A stretch of DNA of 64,000 bases, taken from contig JAJEKV010000111.1 in assembly GCA_021234155.1 (NCBI GenBank), positions 314,001 through 378,000 on the forward strand, read 5' to 3'. Made by a program: the position numbers and the translations under genes. Origin of the DNA: Isoetes taiwanensis. Lineage: Eukaryota > Streptophyta > Lycopodiopsida > Isoetales > Isoetaceae. This document shows, in pieces, positions 45,031-57,225 of the stretch (positions are counted from its first letter, which is position 1; each line of letters opens with the position of its first letter). Under the pieces are notes generated by a model that did no database searches, was not told the DNA's origin, and saw nothing but the letters and a program-made list of their open reading frames with translations.

Positions 45031-45350
45031 CTTTAAATTTGTGCGTTGAAGAAACTGCTTGCTGGAACAGACTGAAGCATTCCTGTGGAGAGGTTCGCTG
45101 CATCGACAAGATCATTTTGCTGAAATCAGACTTAGGTATCCAATTCCTGCTCCTCATCGCCCTCAGGGTAATATATCAATCGTCCCTCATCGCCCCATTT
45201 TTTCTTTATGTCAACCTGTATCTGTGGTTCCTGTTGCGCCTTTTCCTGTTGCTCCACCAAAGTCCGCTCAGTGTTCAACCTCAGGTTCCTGACCGACTTC
45301 TGTATCTCAAGCATGGTATATTTTGCGGCTTCTGCTCCTCAAATCAATAA

Positions 45351-45490
45351 GAGGTAAAGGGCGATATTTACAAATGGAGATGACATGCATCACTTACAAG
45401 TAGAATGTGTTTTTTTAACAGAGGTAAAGGCCGATATTTACAAATGGAGATGACATGCATCACTTACAAATAGAATGTGTTATTTTAACA
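45351..45490 (+). repeat. Two-copy tandem repeat, exact 70-bp unit
   Basis: GAGGTAAAGGGCGATATTTA at 45351 and GAGGTAAAGGCCGATATTTA at 45421 start two 70-bp copies that differ at three positions. A recent duplication. Confidence 0.9.
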
Positions 45491-45819
45491 GCCAGACGGT
45501 AGCCGATTCCAGCTTGGTCATGCCAAAAATCGTCTTCCCAACTGTGTTTTATTCCTGTATCGTCCTCCCTAACTTTGTTTTCTTGCTGTGTTTTCTGCAG
45601 GCATCAAAAGCAATCGATCCATACCATGTTCATTCGAAGGTATTTTCTCAACCTCCTATATTTTGCTTCATTTTCACATGACGAATCCAATGAGCACATT
45701 TGCAGCATGATAGGATTAAAGGGAGGCCATGGATTGACGAAAAAGCTGCTAGAGAAAGCACAAAAAAGAAACACAAAAATGGGCAAAAGAAGGAATTTGA
45801 ATTTTGAATTTGCCGTGCA

Positions 45820-46075
45820 CTTTTGAACCGTGAGTTGGAGGAGCGTGCACTTTTGAACCGTGAGTTGGAGAAGTGTATCTGTAGCATAGCATATGAATCG
45901 GAGGAGCATATGAATCAGAGGGGCATTATGAATTGGAGGAGTGAATCGAAGAAGCATATGAGCATATCTGCATATGAAATAGAGGAGCATATGAATCGAA
46001 ACAGGGGAGCATATGAATCGAAGGGGCACTATGAATCGGAGGGGCGGGGCACTATGAATCGGAGAACCATACCTG
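45820..46075 (+). repeat. Minisatellite of GAATCGGAGGAGCATAT-type units
   Basis: Starts with two 30-bp copies of CACTTTTGAACCGTGAGTTGG. This turns into 15-24 bp units CATATGAATCGGAGGGGC with drift. The plus-strand frame stays open and reads NRELEERALLNRELEK and then ESEGHYESEG repeats, which could be part of a repetitive protein or chance. Confidence 0.65.
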
Positions 46076-46266
46076 CAACATCAAAGATAAAGAGGAAGCC
46101 ATGGACCAACCAAGGATCAACCAAGAAGCATATTTGTGATTGTTTTAGGCTATTGTATAGGCTAAATTTGATACATAAAAGAACAAGGTGCTGCGCACGG
46201 AGGGTTGCCCGTCGGTGGCCTGAGGGTGTGTCTGCTTGGTTTTTATTTTGTTGTTTTTTATTTCAG

Positions 46267-46418
46267 AAATCAAGGCACAGGTGCAGAGCAGTGAAGAACA
46301 CAATGCCATGCTTAATGAGAAGATTCATAAATTACAAGATGAGCTGATCTCAAAATCGTTGGAAACATCTTATGTGGAGAAAGAGAAGCTGGAACTCGAG
46401 CAACAAATTCAGGGATAG
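46267..46418 (+). other. Coiled-coil exon fragment
   Basis: A strong acceptor (TTTTTATTTCAG, ending 46266) precedes an open frame with heptad character: EIKAQVQSSEEHNAML, EKIHKLQDELISKSLE and VEKEKLELEQQIQG, with a stop at 46416-46418. This looks like the last exon, or a truncated exon, of a coiled-coil protein. Upstream frames at 45.0-46.1 kb are not clearly connected. Too common a fold to name. Confidence 0.4.
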
Positions 46419-47033
46419 ACACAAGGCATCTGCTTGACAGATTGTCCAAGAAACCTATTCTACCATCGCATCAACTGAAAAGAAAATCCAATATTAAGAC
46501 TACTAACACTCCCAAGCTGCTTAACATCCTTATTATCCATGATGTTCTCTCCACATTATATAAGCCATGACAAGTAGCTGACCTGGATACAACCCTTAAG
46601 AAATGGGCCGAAAACTCTTACGCACTGCTTGCTCCCGACATCCTCTATGAAATCAAAACATCATAAAGAACACGGGCGACATCTTGAAGGTGAATCCTCT
46701 AGCCAAATGGTCTTGTATAAAAGTCATCGGGGAAAATACTAGGGACAAGCACCACCCACCGCGGTTCGATTATATGAATAATTACTGCTTTTGCTTCTAA
46801 GAATATAATCATCCACGGGTGATCCTACATGGCGAAACCCAGAAATTTTGGCGCTTAGCTACTATAAAAGAATGTACACCAAAAGCACTATAATGCGCTC
46901 TTCGATCTTTGGCGAGCTAAGCTATGGTGGTTTTCCATTTACACAAGACAGGGCCTTATTCTAACGCCCCAACACCGCCGGAGCGGGTTTTTCTTATAAG
47001 CTTGAAGAACGACCTTTCACCCTAGTCCCAAGC

Positions 47034-47426
47034 TTGAAACGACGAAGAAAAAGCGTAAAAACCCATCTTTATCTCTGGCGCAAAGCGCCGATTCCGGCGA
47101 TGGATCATCTCTACGCAGACTGTGGAGCTCGACTCTTAGGTCAGGATTCCGCCCTCGTAAGCCTTTCTTTCTTGCCTTTCCTTACTTCTTGTAATCCCAA
47201 TTTGAGAAGAATGCCGGTTCTGTGCAAAAGTAGAGTTCCTTTCATGTTCAGTCAAACCGATGATAAAACCGCCTATTACGTTTGGAAGGGAGCTCGGCTT
47301 CTAATGTACTTAAGAGACTCTATGATCGAGAAGGGAAAAGAAAATATTCAGCGTAATAAGCAAGAAAAGGTCTGCAATGAGCCTTTTTGTTTGTGCAATA
47401 GACCAAGGTATGATCTGGCGCCTTGA
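47034..47426 (+). CDS. Hypothetical 130-residue ORF
   Basis: ATG at 47034 opens a 130-codon frame with a basic start (MKRRRKSVKTHL). A later part, TDDKTAYYVWKGARLLMYL followed by DSMIEKGKENIQRN, looks helical. There are no homology clues. It might be a captured exon, because the neighbouring region holds several gene-like fragments. Start and extent are uncertain. Confidence 0.25.
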   Translation: MKRRRKSVKTHLYLWRKAPIPAMDHLYADCGARLLGQDSALVSLSFLPFLTSCNPNLRRMPVLCKSRVPFMFSQTDDKTAYYVWKGARLLMYLRDSMIEKGKENIQRNKQEKVCNEPFCLCNRPRYDLAP

Positions 47427-47934
47427 ATCTTTGTGAAATTTAGGTCCGGACTATTATTAAATCGGACAATTTTGAGCACAATCCCCGTCGTTGTAACAGG
47501 CAAAGGAACAAGGACTCAAACAGCAATTTCAAGCCAGATTCACAAGCCAAACATAGTTAATCCCCCCTTTTGAGACTTCTGCACAAATTATTGTCGGAAG
47601 CAAGCGGAGAAAATTTTGGGCGAATGCAGCTTGGGACCAAATTAATGGACGACAGAACCAGGAAGCTCTGCGGAGGGAGGAAGCCATACCCGGATCCACA
47701 AAGCTAGCAAAAGACTTCCGAGAAAGAATCCCTATTTCGCAGAGCTAGAAGGCAAAAATTTACACCCTGGACCAAAATACTGGTGAAATCCGAAACCCCA
47801 GGCCATCTCAGAATGAGCTATACCGCTCTTGCAATTTGTGCTGCCATATTCATCAAATCCGTGGCGGTCTAAGGTTATCGATCTCCACCGGCTCCCAGAA
47901 CACCGGGCGGCCAAATTTACCTTCAACATCAGGT

Positions 47935-48038
47935 TTTTAGCAGTCACCAGCATATCCTAGAGATATTCTAGGATATACCTAGGATATGCCAAAAGCCCAC
48001 ATAAACAAGGGTTTGCCCCCCTAGGGGCAACCCAAAAA
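47935..48038 (+). repeat. Left copy of a 100-bp inverted pair
   Basis: TTTTAGCAG...AGATATTCTA...GGATATGCCA.AAGCCCACA.AAACAAGGGTTTGCCCCCCTAGGGG.. ends CAACCCAAAAA at 48038. It matches the reverse complement of 57226-57330. The inner part, GGGTTTGCCCCCCTAGGGGCAACCC, is itself nearly palindromic. May be a TIR of a 9.4 kb element or two copies of a MITE. Confidence 0.6.
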
Positions 48039-50218
48039 GTTATTATTGAGATAAATTGATATTTTCTTGGTCTTTTTTGGGTCCTCTTTTTTAGAGCACG
48101 AAGCACACTCTTTCAAACCATTCATGGCATATGCCCACAATATCCATTTGTTAAGTTGTTTTGTCTCTTTTGCATTTAGACCCTATTCGAAATAGATGGA
48201 ACATTTGTTTTGGAGTCTGGCATGTGGCTTCGAGTTCATATTACATCTTAGTATTGCACTAGCTTAGAGTATTCTTTTGTGTTTTGGTTGGTAGTTCACT
48301 CTTCTCAAGCAAATTTTGTATTATGAGTCTCACTTTTCATGTCAATTTTAGAAAACTAATACTTGTTTTGTGATACCTGTAGCTTTGATGTGGAAATAAC
48401 ATGCGCTATTATACGTATCCTAGGAGTTTTATTTTGGACCACAAAAGAAAGCGCAATATGAATAAATTAGGATTCTCAGTCAGGGTCAAGTCTTTATACA
48501 ACATATGAGCTCTAAATTTGAGGCCTATAAGCACATTCTCGCCATATAAGCTCTGAACTTGAATGAGGGTATTACAATTGGATGTCAGGAAGAAAGCTAT
48601 CGTATCTCTAGGAGTGTCATTTGAGAAGTAATTGGCATGATGTCTGAAGAGATACATATGTAAAACATTTTCTATCTTTTCTGCAATCATTTTATGCTAT
48701 TATAAAAAAAATCACATTCTCGATGCGAGTTTACTAACCCGGGAAAAGGTAGCAATGCCAAAAAGGTCCAAACTCCTGGCATAAGTCCAATTTAAATGAA
48801 TGATGGCTTTATAGCCATGCTAGGCAAGGTCCCACCCCCACTTCACCACCATGATCCTTATTTAATGCTCAACCACATGATACCATCGACAGCTAGGAGG
48901 GCTCTTATGCACGGGCTGCTTTTAATAGGATTTAAACGGTTCTAACTAGGAGCATCTCTATTCCTAGATAGCCTTTAGGTCTTTACCCCCCTTTAATCCA
49001 TACACACAGGAGGAACCGAAAGAGAGAATAATCACATACAAATCATCCCCCATAATCTCAAATAGAACATAGAATAGAGTCTAATCATCCATCTATTCAT
49101 ACAAGGATTAGATTGGGATACAAACTACCTAAAGACTAACCTGTCCTTGGGTTGGACCCATTATCCCAAAAAATATCCATGATTCAAGGCTGGTTACAGT
49201 GTTTAAGCAGCTCCACCCTTCTCCAATCTTCTCTAAATCGATTTAGGGCAGAATTGGAGGTGGAGGCCCAACTTGCCTTCCTAGATTAGCAAGTCCCCCC
49301 TTGGCCAATCAATTTGGGCTCCTAATTACTTATACATTCTGATTGATAACATTAATCAGTCTAATTAGGTTAATTAGTTTTATTAACCTATGATAATTTA
49401 GTATAGCTAACATAAATACCTTTTAAAGTTAGCCCCTAATGCCCCATGATGGTCTAAATATACCTAGTGACGTGTAATGATACTTATACATATAGCATAT
49501 AAATACTTGGAATGTCACAACTGGAGATAACATCTTGAAATCTATGGCTGGGATTAAAGCCTACATCTAAATGCCGAGGGACATGACGTTAAGGGTTCCA
49601 CGTTTCAAAGAAAGAATGGAAGCAAGAAAATTTCACGCCCATGTTTGTAATCCGGCAAAGGATTGCTGCCAAGTGCTATAAAATCATCCACCTATCCTCA
49701 TACACAATGTTTCCAACCGATGCAGGAGCCCGTTGAACGGATTGATATCAATCGAGCTTTTTTCCTGTCAAAATTTAGCATGTGACCTCTTCTATTTCTA
49801 TCATTGACAGTGAACGAACCCTGTTGACGGCATCATGTGGCCGAACCCTAAAACCAATGTAATCAAAAGAAAAAAAAAGACCAAGCCCATATGTCATGGG
49901 AGATTATTAGTATCACCACATCATATCTGTATTATTTCCTTCCATCCTATGAGAAACAAAAATTCCATCTGTCATGCCATGTTGACTCCAAATTTTGCCG
50001 TCATAATTTGCTCATATTTTGCTGAGCTCATTATACAACACTTTGCAAGGAGTGCCAATACTTTGCCATATGTATCTCATAATGTTATGCTAACTTGGTC
50101 ATTGCAGTGAGAAATGTACACTTCCTCAAATTCTACTATGGTCATATCTAAAAAAAATGTTTCTCAAACCTTCTTCAAGCTCTATTCATTTACTGGACAT
50201 GGAATACCTCATGGAATT
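48039..50218. other. No gene recognised
   Basis: AT-rich sequence. Open stretches at 48409-48690 (minus) and 49835-50110 (plus) have no recognisable domain. Confidence 0.3.
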
Positions 50219-50372
50219 TCATTAAAAAATAAATAAATAAATAATAATAATAATCGTCGTCATCGTCGTCGTCGTCGCTTCATGAACAACCTTTTGAACG
50301 CCAAGCATATCGTAAAATAAAGCTTATTAACTAGGGTTTAGCGCCAGAATAATCAGTATCCATCCATAACAA

Positions 50373-51631
50373 TCAGTATCTAACCATAACAACATTGTCT
50401 TCGCCCGAAGCTGGCACCATGACACGAGCGGTCATAGTGGCCTCTATGCAGCATTTGTCCCAAGCCACCTTAATATCCGCTCCCTCCTCATTCCCTCCCC
50501 ATACAAAATTCCTTATTGATTTCGTCAGTTGCTGAGTAATGCTTTTTGGAGCCAACAGCACTGAAGCTGCATATACGTACGTACTGCAAAGTACCGATTT
50601 AGCTACCACAATCTTGCCAGCCATAGAGAGCTTACATATTTTCCACCAATTTAAATGTTTTTCCAACCCAAGTAGGATCTCATCCCACGTCTCTATTGCT
50701 GACCTATTAATACCAATCGGAATACCCAACAATCGGATGAGGCAATCACGGTATTACTTTCCAAGGGTATTGGAGAATGCACTTCGTGTGTATGGTTTCA
50801 TCCAAAGGCCATAATGCAAAGATATTTATTCCAGTTCAAAGAACAAACGTAAGCCATGGAAAACATGTTAAGAAGCCTAGTGGCACAAGATAGATTCTCC
50901 TCTCGTTGTTTCCAAGAAAAGAAAGGTGTTGTCCGTGATATTGGCTACATACTTGTTGAGTTCCATCATGCATAGCAAGGCCATTAATGATTCCACACAC
51001 TGTGAAATGAAAAAAGCAATTGGGAAAGACCCTCGGCTACAACATTAAAGAGAAATGGTGCCCGACAGCCTTGCCCGATGCCTCGCCAATTGGAAAAATG
51101 GAAGAAGATTCACCGAAAAAAACCATCGATGCGTTGACTAGTATCAAGAAGCTTCATTACCACTGATGTGAAGTCTGAACCACAGCCTAGAGCTAAAAGC
51201 ATCTTCTGAAGAAAGGACCAACTTACACTGTCGTATGCTTTCTTAAAATCCAACTTCAAGTATATGACTCTCTCATTTGCTTTTTCTTGTCCAAAGGTAA
51301 ACCTTCAAGGTCATGGCAACATTGCTAAGAATGCTTCTTTTTTGGGCAAGAAACCGTGATCAGTGTGTAAGTGATATGTTCCATAAGAATTGGTTTTAGC
51401 CTCTCTGCATATGCCTTAGCCACAATTTTGTAAAAGGAGGACAACAGTGTAATCGGTCTCCAATCGTTAATTGATCTAGGCTCTTTCACTTTTGGTATCA
51501 ATGTAATGACGCCAGTGTTGAGTCTCTTGTCCAAGTACTCCTTTTCTAAAAAATCAGAGTACAGGCATACCCCACAAACGAGGATCTCTATGTATGGTCT
51601 AGATCGAGGAATAAAGGGCATTTATGCTTAT
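50373..51631 (-). pseudogene. L1 ORF2, reverse transcriptase core and thumb
   Basis: Reading down the minus strand, about 51560-51420 gives LNTGVITLIPKVKEPRS and NDWRPITLLSSFYKIVAK (fingers). About 51261-51200 gives KLDFKKAYDSVSWSFL (motif A, catalytic Asp). 50732-50373 gives LGIPIGINRSAIETW, LNWWKICKLSMAGKIVV and SIRNFVWGG (thumb), typical of plant L1 elements. Motif C was not readable in frame. Stops between blocks show decay. This half is separated from its N-terminal half by the 2.1 kb insertion. Confidence 0.75.
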
Positions 51632-53745
51632 CCAACAGCTCTCGATGCCCGGAGTCACCCCCCGTGTGAATATGCACCCAAACCAAAGGGGGTTTCAGGG
51701 GGGTTTTGATTTAAAATTGTTAAATGTAATGGTTTGTGTTAATTAATGTTGATGGTAGTCATATGTTGGTTGTTATATGAATTTTTTTTTTGGGCCCTTC
51801 GGGCCCTAACAAAAGGGAGAAAAAAAGAAGACAAAATGTAAAAGTCGTCATAGGCTCATATGAACGAATAAAAAACTCAAAATGAATCCACAACTTTTGC
51901 TGAAGAGCCATATTTGGTAGACATATGAATTAAAGCGTATGAAAAAATCATCTTCAACCCACAATATACAAGTTTAGAGTGTGTCTCCCACCTTTGATTT
52001 TTCAATTGGCACACACACATATTAGCATAATAGCAGGGAACAAAGACTGGAACATTTTAAACAGAATAAAATGTTCAAACACCTAAGATATTCAAACACC
52101 TGGAAAGTCTCTAGAGGCTCCCATGCTGTGACAAATTTGTGCCATGGCAAGCATTCATAACCATATAGTATATGTAGAACATCCGTGATGCTGCTGTAAA
52201 CAACGAAATAAGGGATGGAGTGAAGAGAATACAAACCGGGTTTGTATATGTGTTAAGCGCTTATTCCCACGGCCATAGTGGACGTGAGTTTCAAACCCCT
52301 TGCTGCTATAGGATCATAAGAAAGAAATCGGATTCTACTTAGTCCACCGGACATCGGATTATGGATCTGCACAAAATGGCCCTATTTGCAAAAAAGATCG
52401 GCCCTCCGATCAACCTATCTTGGAGAACCAGACTGCAGAAATTGGCTAGTTCTTTGCTGTTTTTTATGCTGGCTGCATTGCTAGATAACACAATGCAAAT
52501 CAGTTTCGTGCAAAAATGGAACCCAATTGACCAAATCATGGATCTCATACAAAGTTCCAGCTCATAAGTCTGGGCTGGATCGAGGCTCTTTTGGTATGGA
52601 TCAGAACAAAATGAGGCCAATCCCATCAAACTCATGCTTGATCTTGGCTTGTATGAACCAAAACCAGCATTCAAATTGTCTCCTCAGAAAAGCGATATCG
52701 CACTACTTTTACACTTGGATCGATCTATATAATTGATCACAAAATTGCACTCTGCGTTTCGTCACCACGAGATCTGTGCAATGAATGAATGATGCAAAGC
52801 TTTACTTGAACTCCGTGAAGTGCCATAAGAAATAGGACGAATGCCACAAATTCACAACTGCATTCAAGCAACCGGGTTGGTACAAGGCTTCAAGGAAAAA
52901 CAAGGTGAAGAATATGGAGGCCAAAGCCTTGCATCCGCACTTGACATGTTAAATTCACATGTCGCTCACGCGCTCTATGCTTATAGGCAAATGTACTTGC
53001 TACCGCATTAACCGAAATAGAGGATCACCCAAAGAAATCAGCATCGCTTCTCAAAACCAAAGGCCGTTTAACTTCTCAAACTCAACCGAATGAACAACAA
53101 GGAGCTATACCCCTGCAGGATCATCGTGATTAATGTTTGACTTCCTATCAATTATACCAAACACTTCCTATCAATTTCTTAGGGTTGATTAAGCACTTAC
53201 TCGTGTAAGCTCCCGCCCCATGCTTGTCCGCATTACATCGTCACGACCTAAGAGCACCCTTGCTACATCTCGCCAATGCTCCAGAAACTGCAGAAATTTT
53301 CCCTTCATTTCTTCTGGAACAAGAGCTCTCCGCCATTTAGCAACGTACCAAAACAGACCTTCGATCGACCATTCACCATATATAAATTATTATAGCCAGC
53401 AGGAGCATGTTCATTCTTGTTTCCCTTAGCACTCCGCCATAGCCACTAGTTTCGAAATGGGGGCTTCTCTTGTCGCCATGCACAGCATCAGAAAGGGAGG
53501 CCAATAGAAACCCTAAATAAAAGGGTTTTATGGTTGAATGGTACATATGAAAAAGGCATTGTGGTCCAGCCTGTGACAGATAGATAAATTTAATCACGGC
53601 CATACAATTCTACCTCTCATCAAAAATCAACGGCCAAAAAATGGAGCACTCTAGAAATACTATTTAGTACACCTAGTTGAATACGGCAACAAAATCATAG
53701 AAAAACCTTAGTAAATATCGTACAAAAACACAAAAGAAACCCCCT
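51632..53745. mobile_element. 2.1 kb insertion inside the L1 RT
   Basis: The L1 RT jumps from PVEFFQTNWEWI (about 53770) to the block before FLEKEYLDKRLNTG (about 51590), which are close together in intact elements. TTATGCT occurs at both edges (about 51626 and 53750), a possible 7-bp target duplication. Near the left edge is a perfect hairpin GGGCCC-TTC-GGGCCC (51792-51806) beside ten T (51782-51791). On the minus strand this reads as hairpin plus poly(A), like a retroposon 3' end. CAGGGGGGTTTTG (about 51703) and CAAAAGAAACCCCCTG (about 53731) could alternatively be TIRs. No gene was found. Confidence 0.45.
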
Positions 53746-53754
53746 GTTATTATG

Positions 53755-55189
53755 CTACATAATCCATTCCCAGTTAGTCTGAAAAAACTCAACGGGAATG
53801 CCATCCATACCTGGGCACTTGTCTTTCGCCATCAAGAAGGCTGCTTCCTTAATCTCTTCCTTGGATAGAGGTGCTCCCAGCACATCCCTTTGCGGTTGGG
53901 TCACTTTAGATTCTACTTTAGCAAGGATCATGTTTTCAAAACAATCCTAAAACTCCACATCCTTCTGCTCAAAGAAACACCTAAAGTAATTATATAAATA
54001 TTCTTTGATCAGTTGAGGTTCTCTGACCACCAGCCCCTCTTCCGTCTGAATATGAGTAAGAGTAGCAGCATACATTCTTTGCCTTGCAACCTTGAAGAAA
54101 AATTTAGAACATCTGTCCCCTTCTCTTATCCGTAAAGGCTTTCTTTTGCTTTTAGCCCGAAAGTGACTTTGATCGCTTCCAAGTTTTTTATCTCTTTTTT
54201 AACTTCCTTCTCCACGGTTTTAGAAGTTATTACCCCTTCTAAGATTGAGAGCTCGGGATACAAGGAATCCAATCTCCTTTTTTCCTCTCTTACCTTGGTT
54301 CTGCCCCACTTTTAGCAAATTTCTTAATAGCTGCTAATCTAGGAGATCATTAAGGCCCATTCCCATTTTATTTGAGCTCGTCTCTAACCATATTCTCTTT
54401 GCATTGCAACTTGAAATGAATATCTTTTCAAGTATCGAGTATTCAATTTAAAACTGTTCTTAAAGGTTTAAAGTTGTCCCGCGCATGCACCGCCACCGGC
54501 CATGGGTTGTGATCGGGAGATGGAATTATCCAACAGATTTTGACGATATAAAGATGGGGCACCAAGATGCGTGATCTGGTTAATATAACATCTATCGTGG
54601 GCGAGCATATGCCCTTCCTTCCGCGACCCATCCATTGTTCCATGTAAACCATCTCCATGCAATTCTCGATAGTTGCACTCGCTAACAAACTAACCCATTG
54701 CTCTTTTTCAAAGCCGGACACAATTTCTGCCAGATACCCATTCTCGTCCTCTCGCTTCCACCATATTGAAGTCACCCAAAGATGATCCACGCAATGTACG
54801 CCTAACCTTATTTTTAATTGAGGCCCACAAGCACCTCTCTTTCTTTATATTATGCGATAAACATTAACTATACCCCATAGTTGTCCGTCAAGATCCTGTG
54901 TGATTATACTACATCCGCCAAAATTGTCTACATATGTAGATAATACCTTGATCTCCTTCCTCCACGCTGATTAGGGTCCCCAGACCGAGCTTCCACTTGT
55001 TGATGCAATTCCAACAAAACGATTTCCTAGCAAACCCAGAAGATGTCCTATTTCTTCATTCTTACATCTATGCTCTTGTAAGCATATGAAGTCTGGTTTA
55101 ATTTTAGCCAAGGCCAGAGCTAATCTACTACCCTTTATCTCAGATGATTTCACCCCTCTGATGTTCCAGCTTAAAATCTTATGATCCAT
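53755..55189 (-). pseudogene. L1 ORF2, endonuclease and start of RT
   Basis: ATG at 55189 opens MDHKILSWNIRGVKSSE and KPDFICLQEHRCKNEE, the N-terminal APE endonuclease block with its catalytic Asn and Glu. It stops at 54971. Later pieces are the endonuclease C-terminus (PDHNPWPVAVHARDN near 54500; canonical SDH) and, at 54130-53760, DRCSKFFFKVARQRMYA, APLSKEEIKEAAFLMA and CPGMDGIPVEFFQTNW, the start of the RT. The ATG lies inside the last codons of ORF1 (ATGGATCATAA), an 11-nt overlap in another frame. Frameshifts make it inactive. Confidence 0.75.
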
Positions 55190-56992
55190 TTTTGGGAGCG
55201 GGTTTCTTCCTTTTGGATGTTATTCTCTCTTCCTCACCTTCACCCTGTTTACCCTTTTTTCTAGATTCATATTCTATATTGTTTGCATTATCGCATATTT
55301 CTTCTAATACCAGGTCAGCCCATCTATTTGAATGGAAAGGTATCCCAGCCATCGGGTCAGGAGGCGAGAGATTAGGTGGGTCAATACACATCAACTCACT
55401 GTTTTCCAGCGGAAGATCACTATCGCCTACCACGTGCACTTCTGCTCCTACTTTTGGAGGTTTCATTGGAGGATCATGTTTAGGAGCATTCGAGCCTTTT
55501 CTTTTATGCTTTTCCATTCTCGAAGTCTGAAACCCGCTTGACTCCACCCGTAAATCCATGATTGGTCAATTGAGAGGAAAGACAAATGAGTGTCGAGCCA
55601 ATTTATTTGATTTCTCCTGCACAACGTGATTGATTATTGGATCTACTTCTAACCGCTTTTTTTCATCGAAGAGATTACGATAGCTCTAAGGGGATTATCT
55701 CCGGTGACCACATCTTCAGCCATATCCTTCAGGGTTCCGCTTGAAAGGGTGTGTGTTGGGGATGGTTAGAGTCCTGAGTATGTATCTCCCCTTTACGCAC
55801 TTTTCTTGTTTTATGTAATATCAAGCCCTTCAATGTGTAACTTGGGAAACATCCTATGTAAGTCCCGTGCATTCAACAGCCTTCAAGTTGAATAAAGAGA
55901 AGTAATGCATCGCTTTGTACAACCACTTGCTTTGGTATACCCTCTCAATTCGGTATACCAACACAAATCTTAGGGCCTCTAATAATTGAGTGAGAAATAT
56001 AAGTACCGAAAGTGTATTGGCGATTGAAATCAAAAATCTGATCAAGCATATCGAGGCAAGCGCTCTATCTCAAGCCGCCAGGGAAGTTTTATGGCGCATA
56101 ATTTATCCGGTGAAACCAAAGCGCATAATATTGATATAAGATAAACTCTCCGCAGTAATCTCATCTCATCGACAAGTTTCTCCACAGATTCAATCGGCCA
56201 AACAAAATAAGAAAAAAAAGTTCCCTCCAATAGCTTTCAAAGGATCAAACCGCGTGGCGCTCTTTAATTCTCTAAATGCCTGGTCAACCAAGAGTGTAAC
56301 CTTTTGAAGTCCAGGAAACCTCCCGTGTAGAAGCCAACAACAGATTTGGCGACTAGATTCTGGATATTTCTCAAATGTTTATCATGATCTATAACCGATG
56401 TCTTAACCTTGCTACATTCAGATGGAACACCAGAACATTGATGCAACTTACTCGGGTCTGGCATAAAATTATCAGAACACAACATACTAAGAGCATCATT
56501 TACTCTATTGCTTCTAACTTCAGATAGGCCACGCTTTATCCAAATGGGAAAATCGGGCTTTGAGATTTTTCACTGGTATTTCCACCTCCTCCGTGCTCCA
56601 AAGATCCTTTCCTTTCAAATTACTCTGATTGCAGCCACGATTCTGCTTTAAGACACTGTTAATCCCTAATTCAGCATCAGCTATGTCCGAGACCTTGACC
56701 TCTGCTCCATTTGTCGAGATGCATCCCACGTTTCTCGTAAATTTTGCTTTACGGTATGGCTGTAACGGGCGGGACGGGGAGTGGTCTCACGGAGTCTCCC
56801 ACCGGCCAAAATGTGGTTTATTGGAAGCCCCAACAATTGGGAAATTGCGTGCCCCAAAACCCGGCCGTTGCTGATGTCCAAAGCTATATCCATGCTTTCA
56901 GCGGAATTCGGGGGCCCTGGATCGAACCCAGGCCGGTTCTTGGCAGCCGCTAAAGCGGCCGTTTCTTCTACGCCTGCGCCTACGCCTCCCAT
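55179..56992 (-). pseudogene. L1 ORF1-like region
   Basis: Minus-strand frames from 56992 begin with MGGVGAGVEETAAL, then AISQLLGLPINHILAGGR. Downstream (56.7-55.85 kb) further short frames occur (FTGGFLDFKRL-like text near 56300 fits the ORF1 core). The last open frame is 55559-55179, basic and Pro-rich, ending PAPKNGS. Plant L1 ORF1 proteins bind the element RNA and often have a DUF4283-type core, which is too decayed here to confirm. The assignment rests mostly on order and strand relative to ORF2. Confidence 0.5.
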
Positions 56993-57225
56993 TTTCCTCT
57001 CGATCCGGTGTTCTATTTTGATCGCTCTTTGTTTCTTATCTTGTGGAGTTTTTTTAGTATTATTATCAAAGGTTCATTACATGTTGAAGTTCTAATCTAT
57101 TCTTGTGGTATCCTTTAGTGCATTAATTTAGTCAAGTCTTTACTTTAATTGTTATGGTTATTTTTGTCATATTCGAGGATTTGTTTGTTCTTATCCCAAC
57201 AGTTCCTTGTCCATTTTTTGCTGCA

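Larger units (their letters stand above)
50219..56992 (-). mobile_element. L1-type LINE, split by a 2.1 kb insertion
   Basis: The minus strand carries ORF1 (about 56992-55179), an overlapping ORF2 start (ATG at 55189), APE endonuclease and RT up to about 50373. It ends in a microsatellite-like tail at 50226-50278 (on the minus strand CGACGACGACG, then TTATTATTA and TTTATTTATTT). ORF2 stops being recognisable just after the thumb (SIRNFVWGG), so the C-terminal zinc-finger part is missing or changed. A non-LINE segment interrupts the RT at about 51632-53745. Confidence 0.75.

Noticed and set aside
56915-56940. tRNA-like B-box (GGGTTCGATCCAGGG on the minus strand)
   Set aside because: It lies inside the L1 ORF1-like frame, with no A-box at the right distance, no anticodon arm and no acceptor stem.
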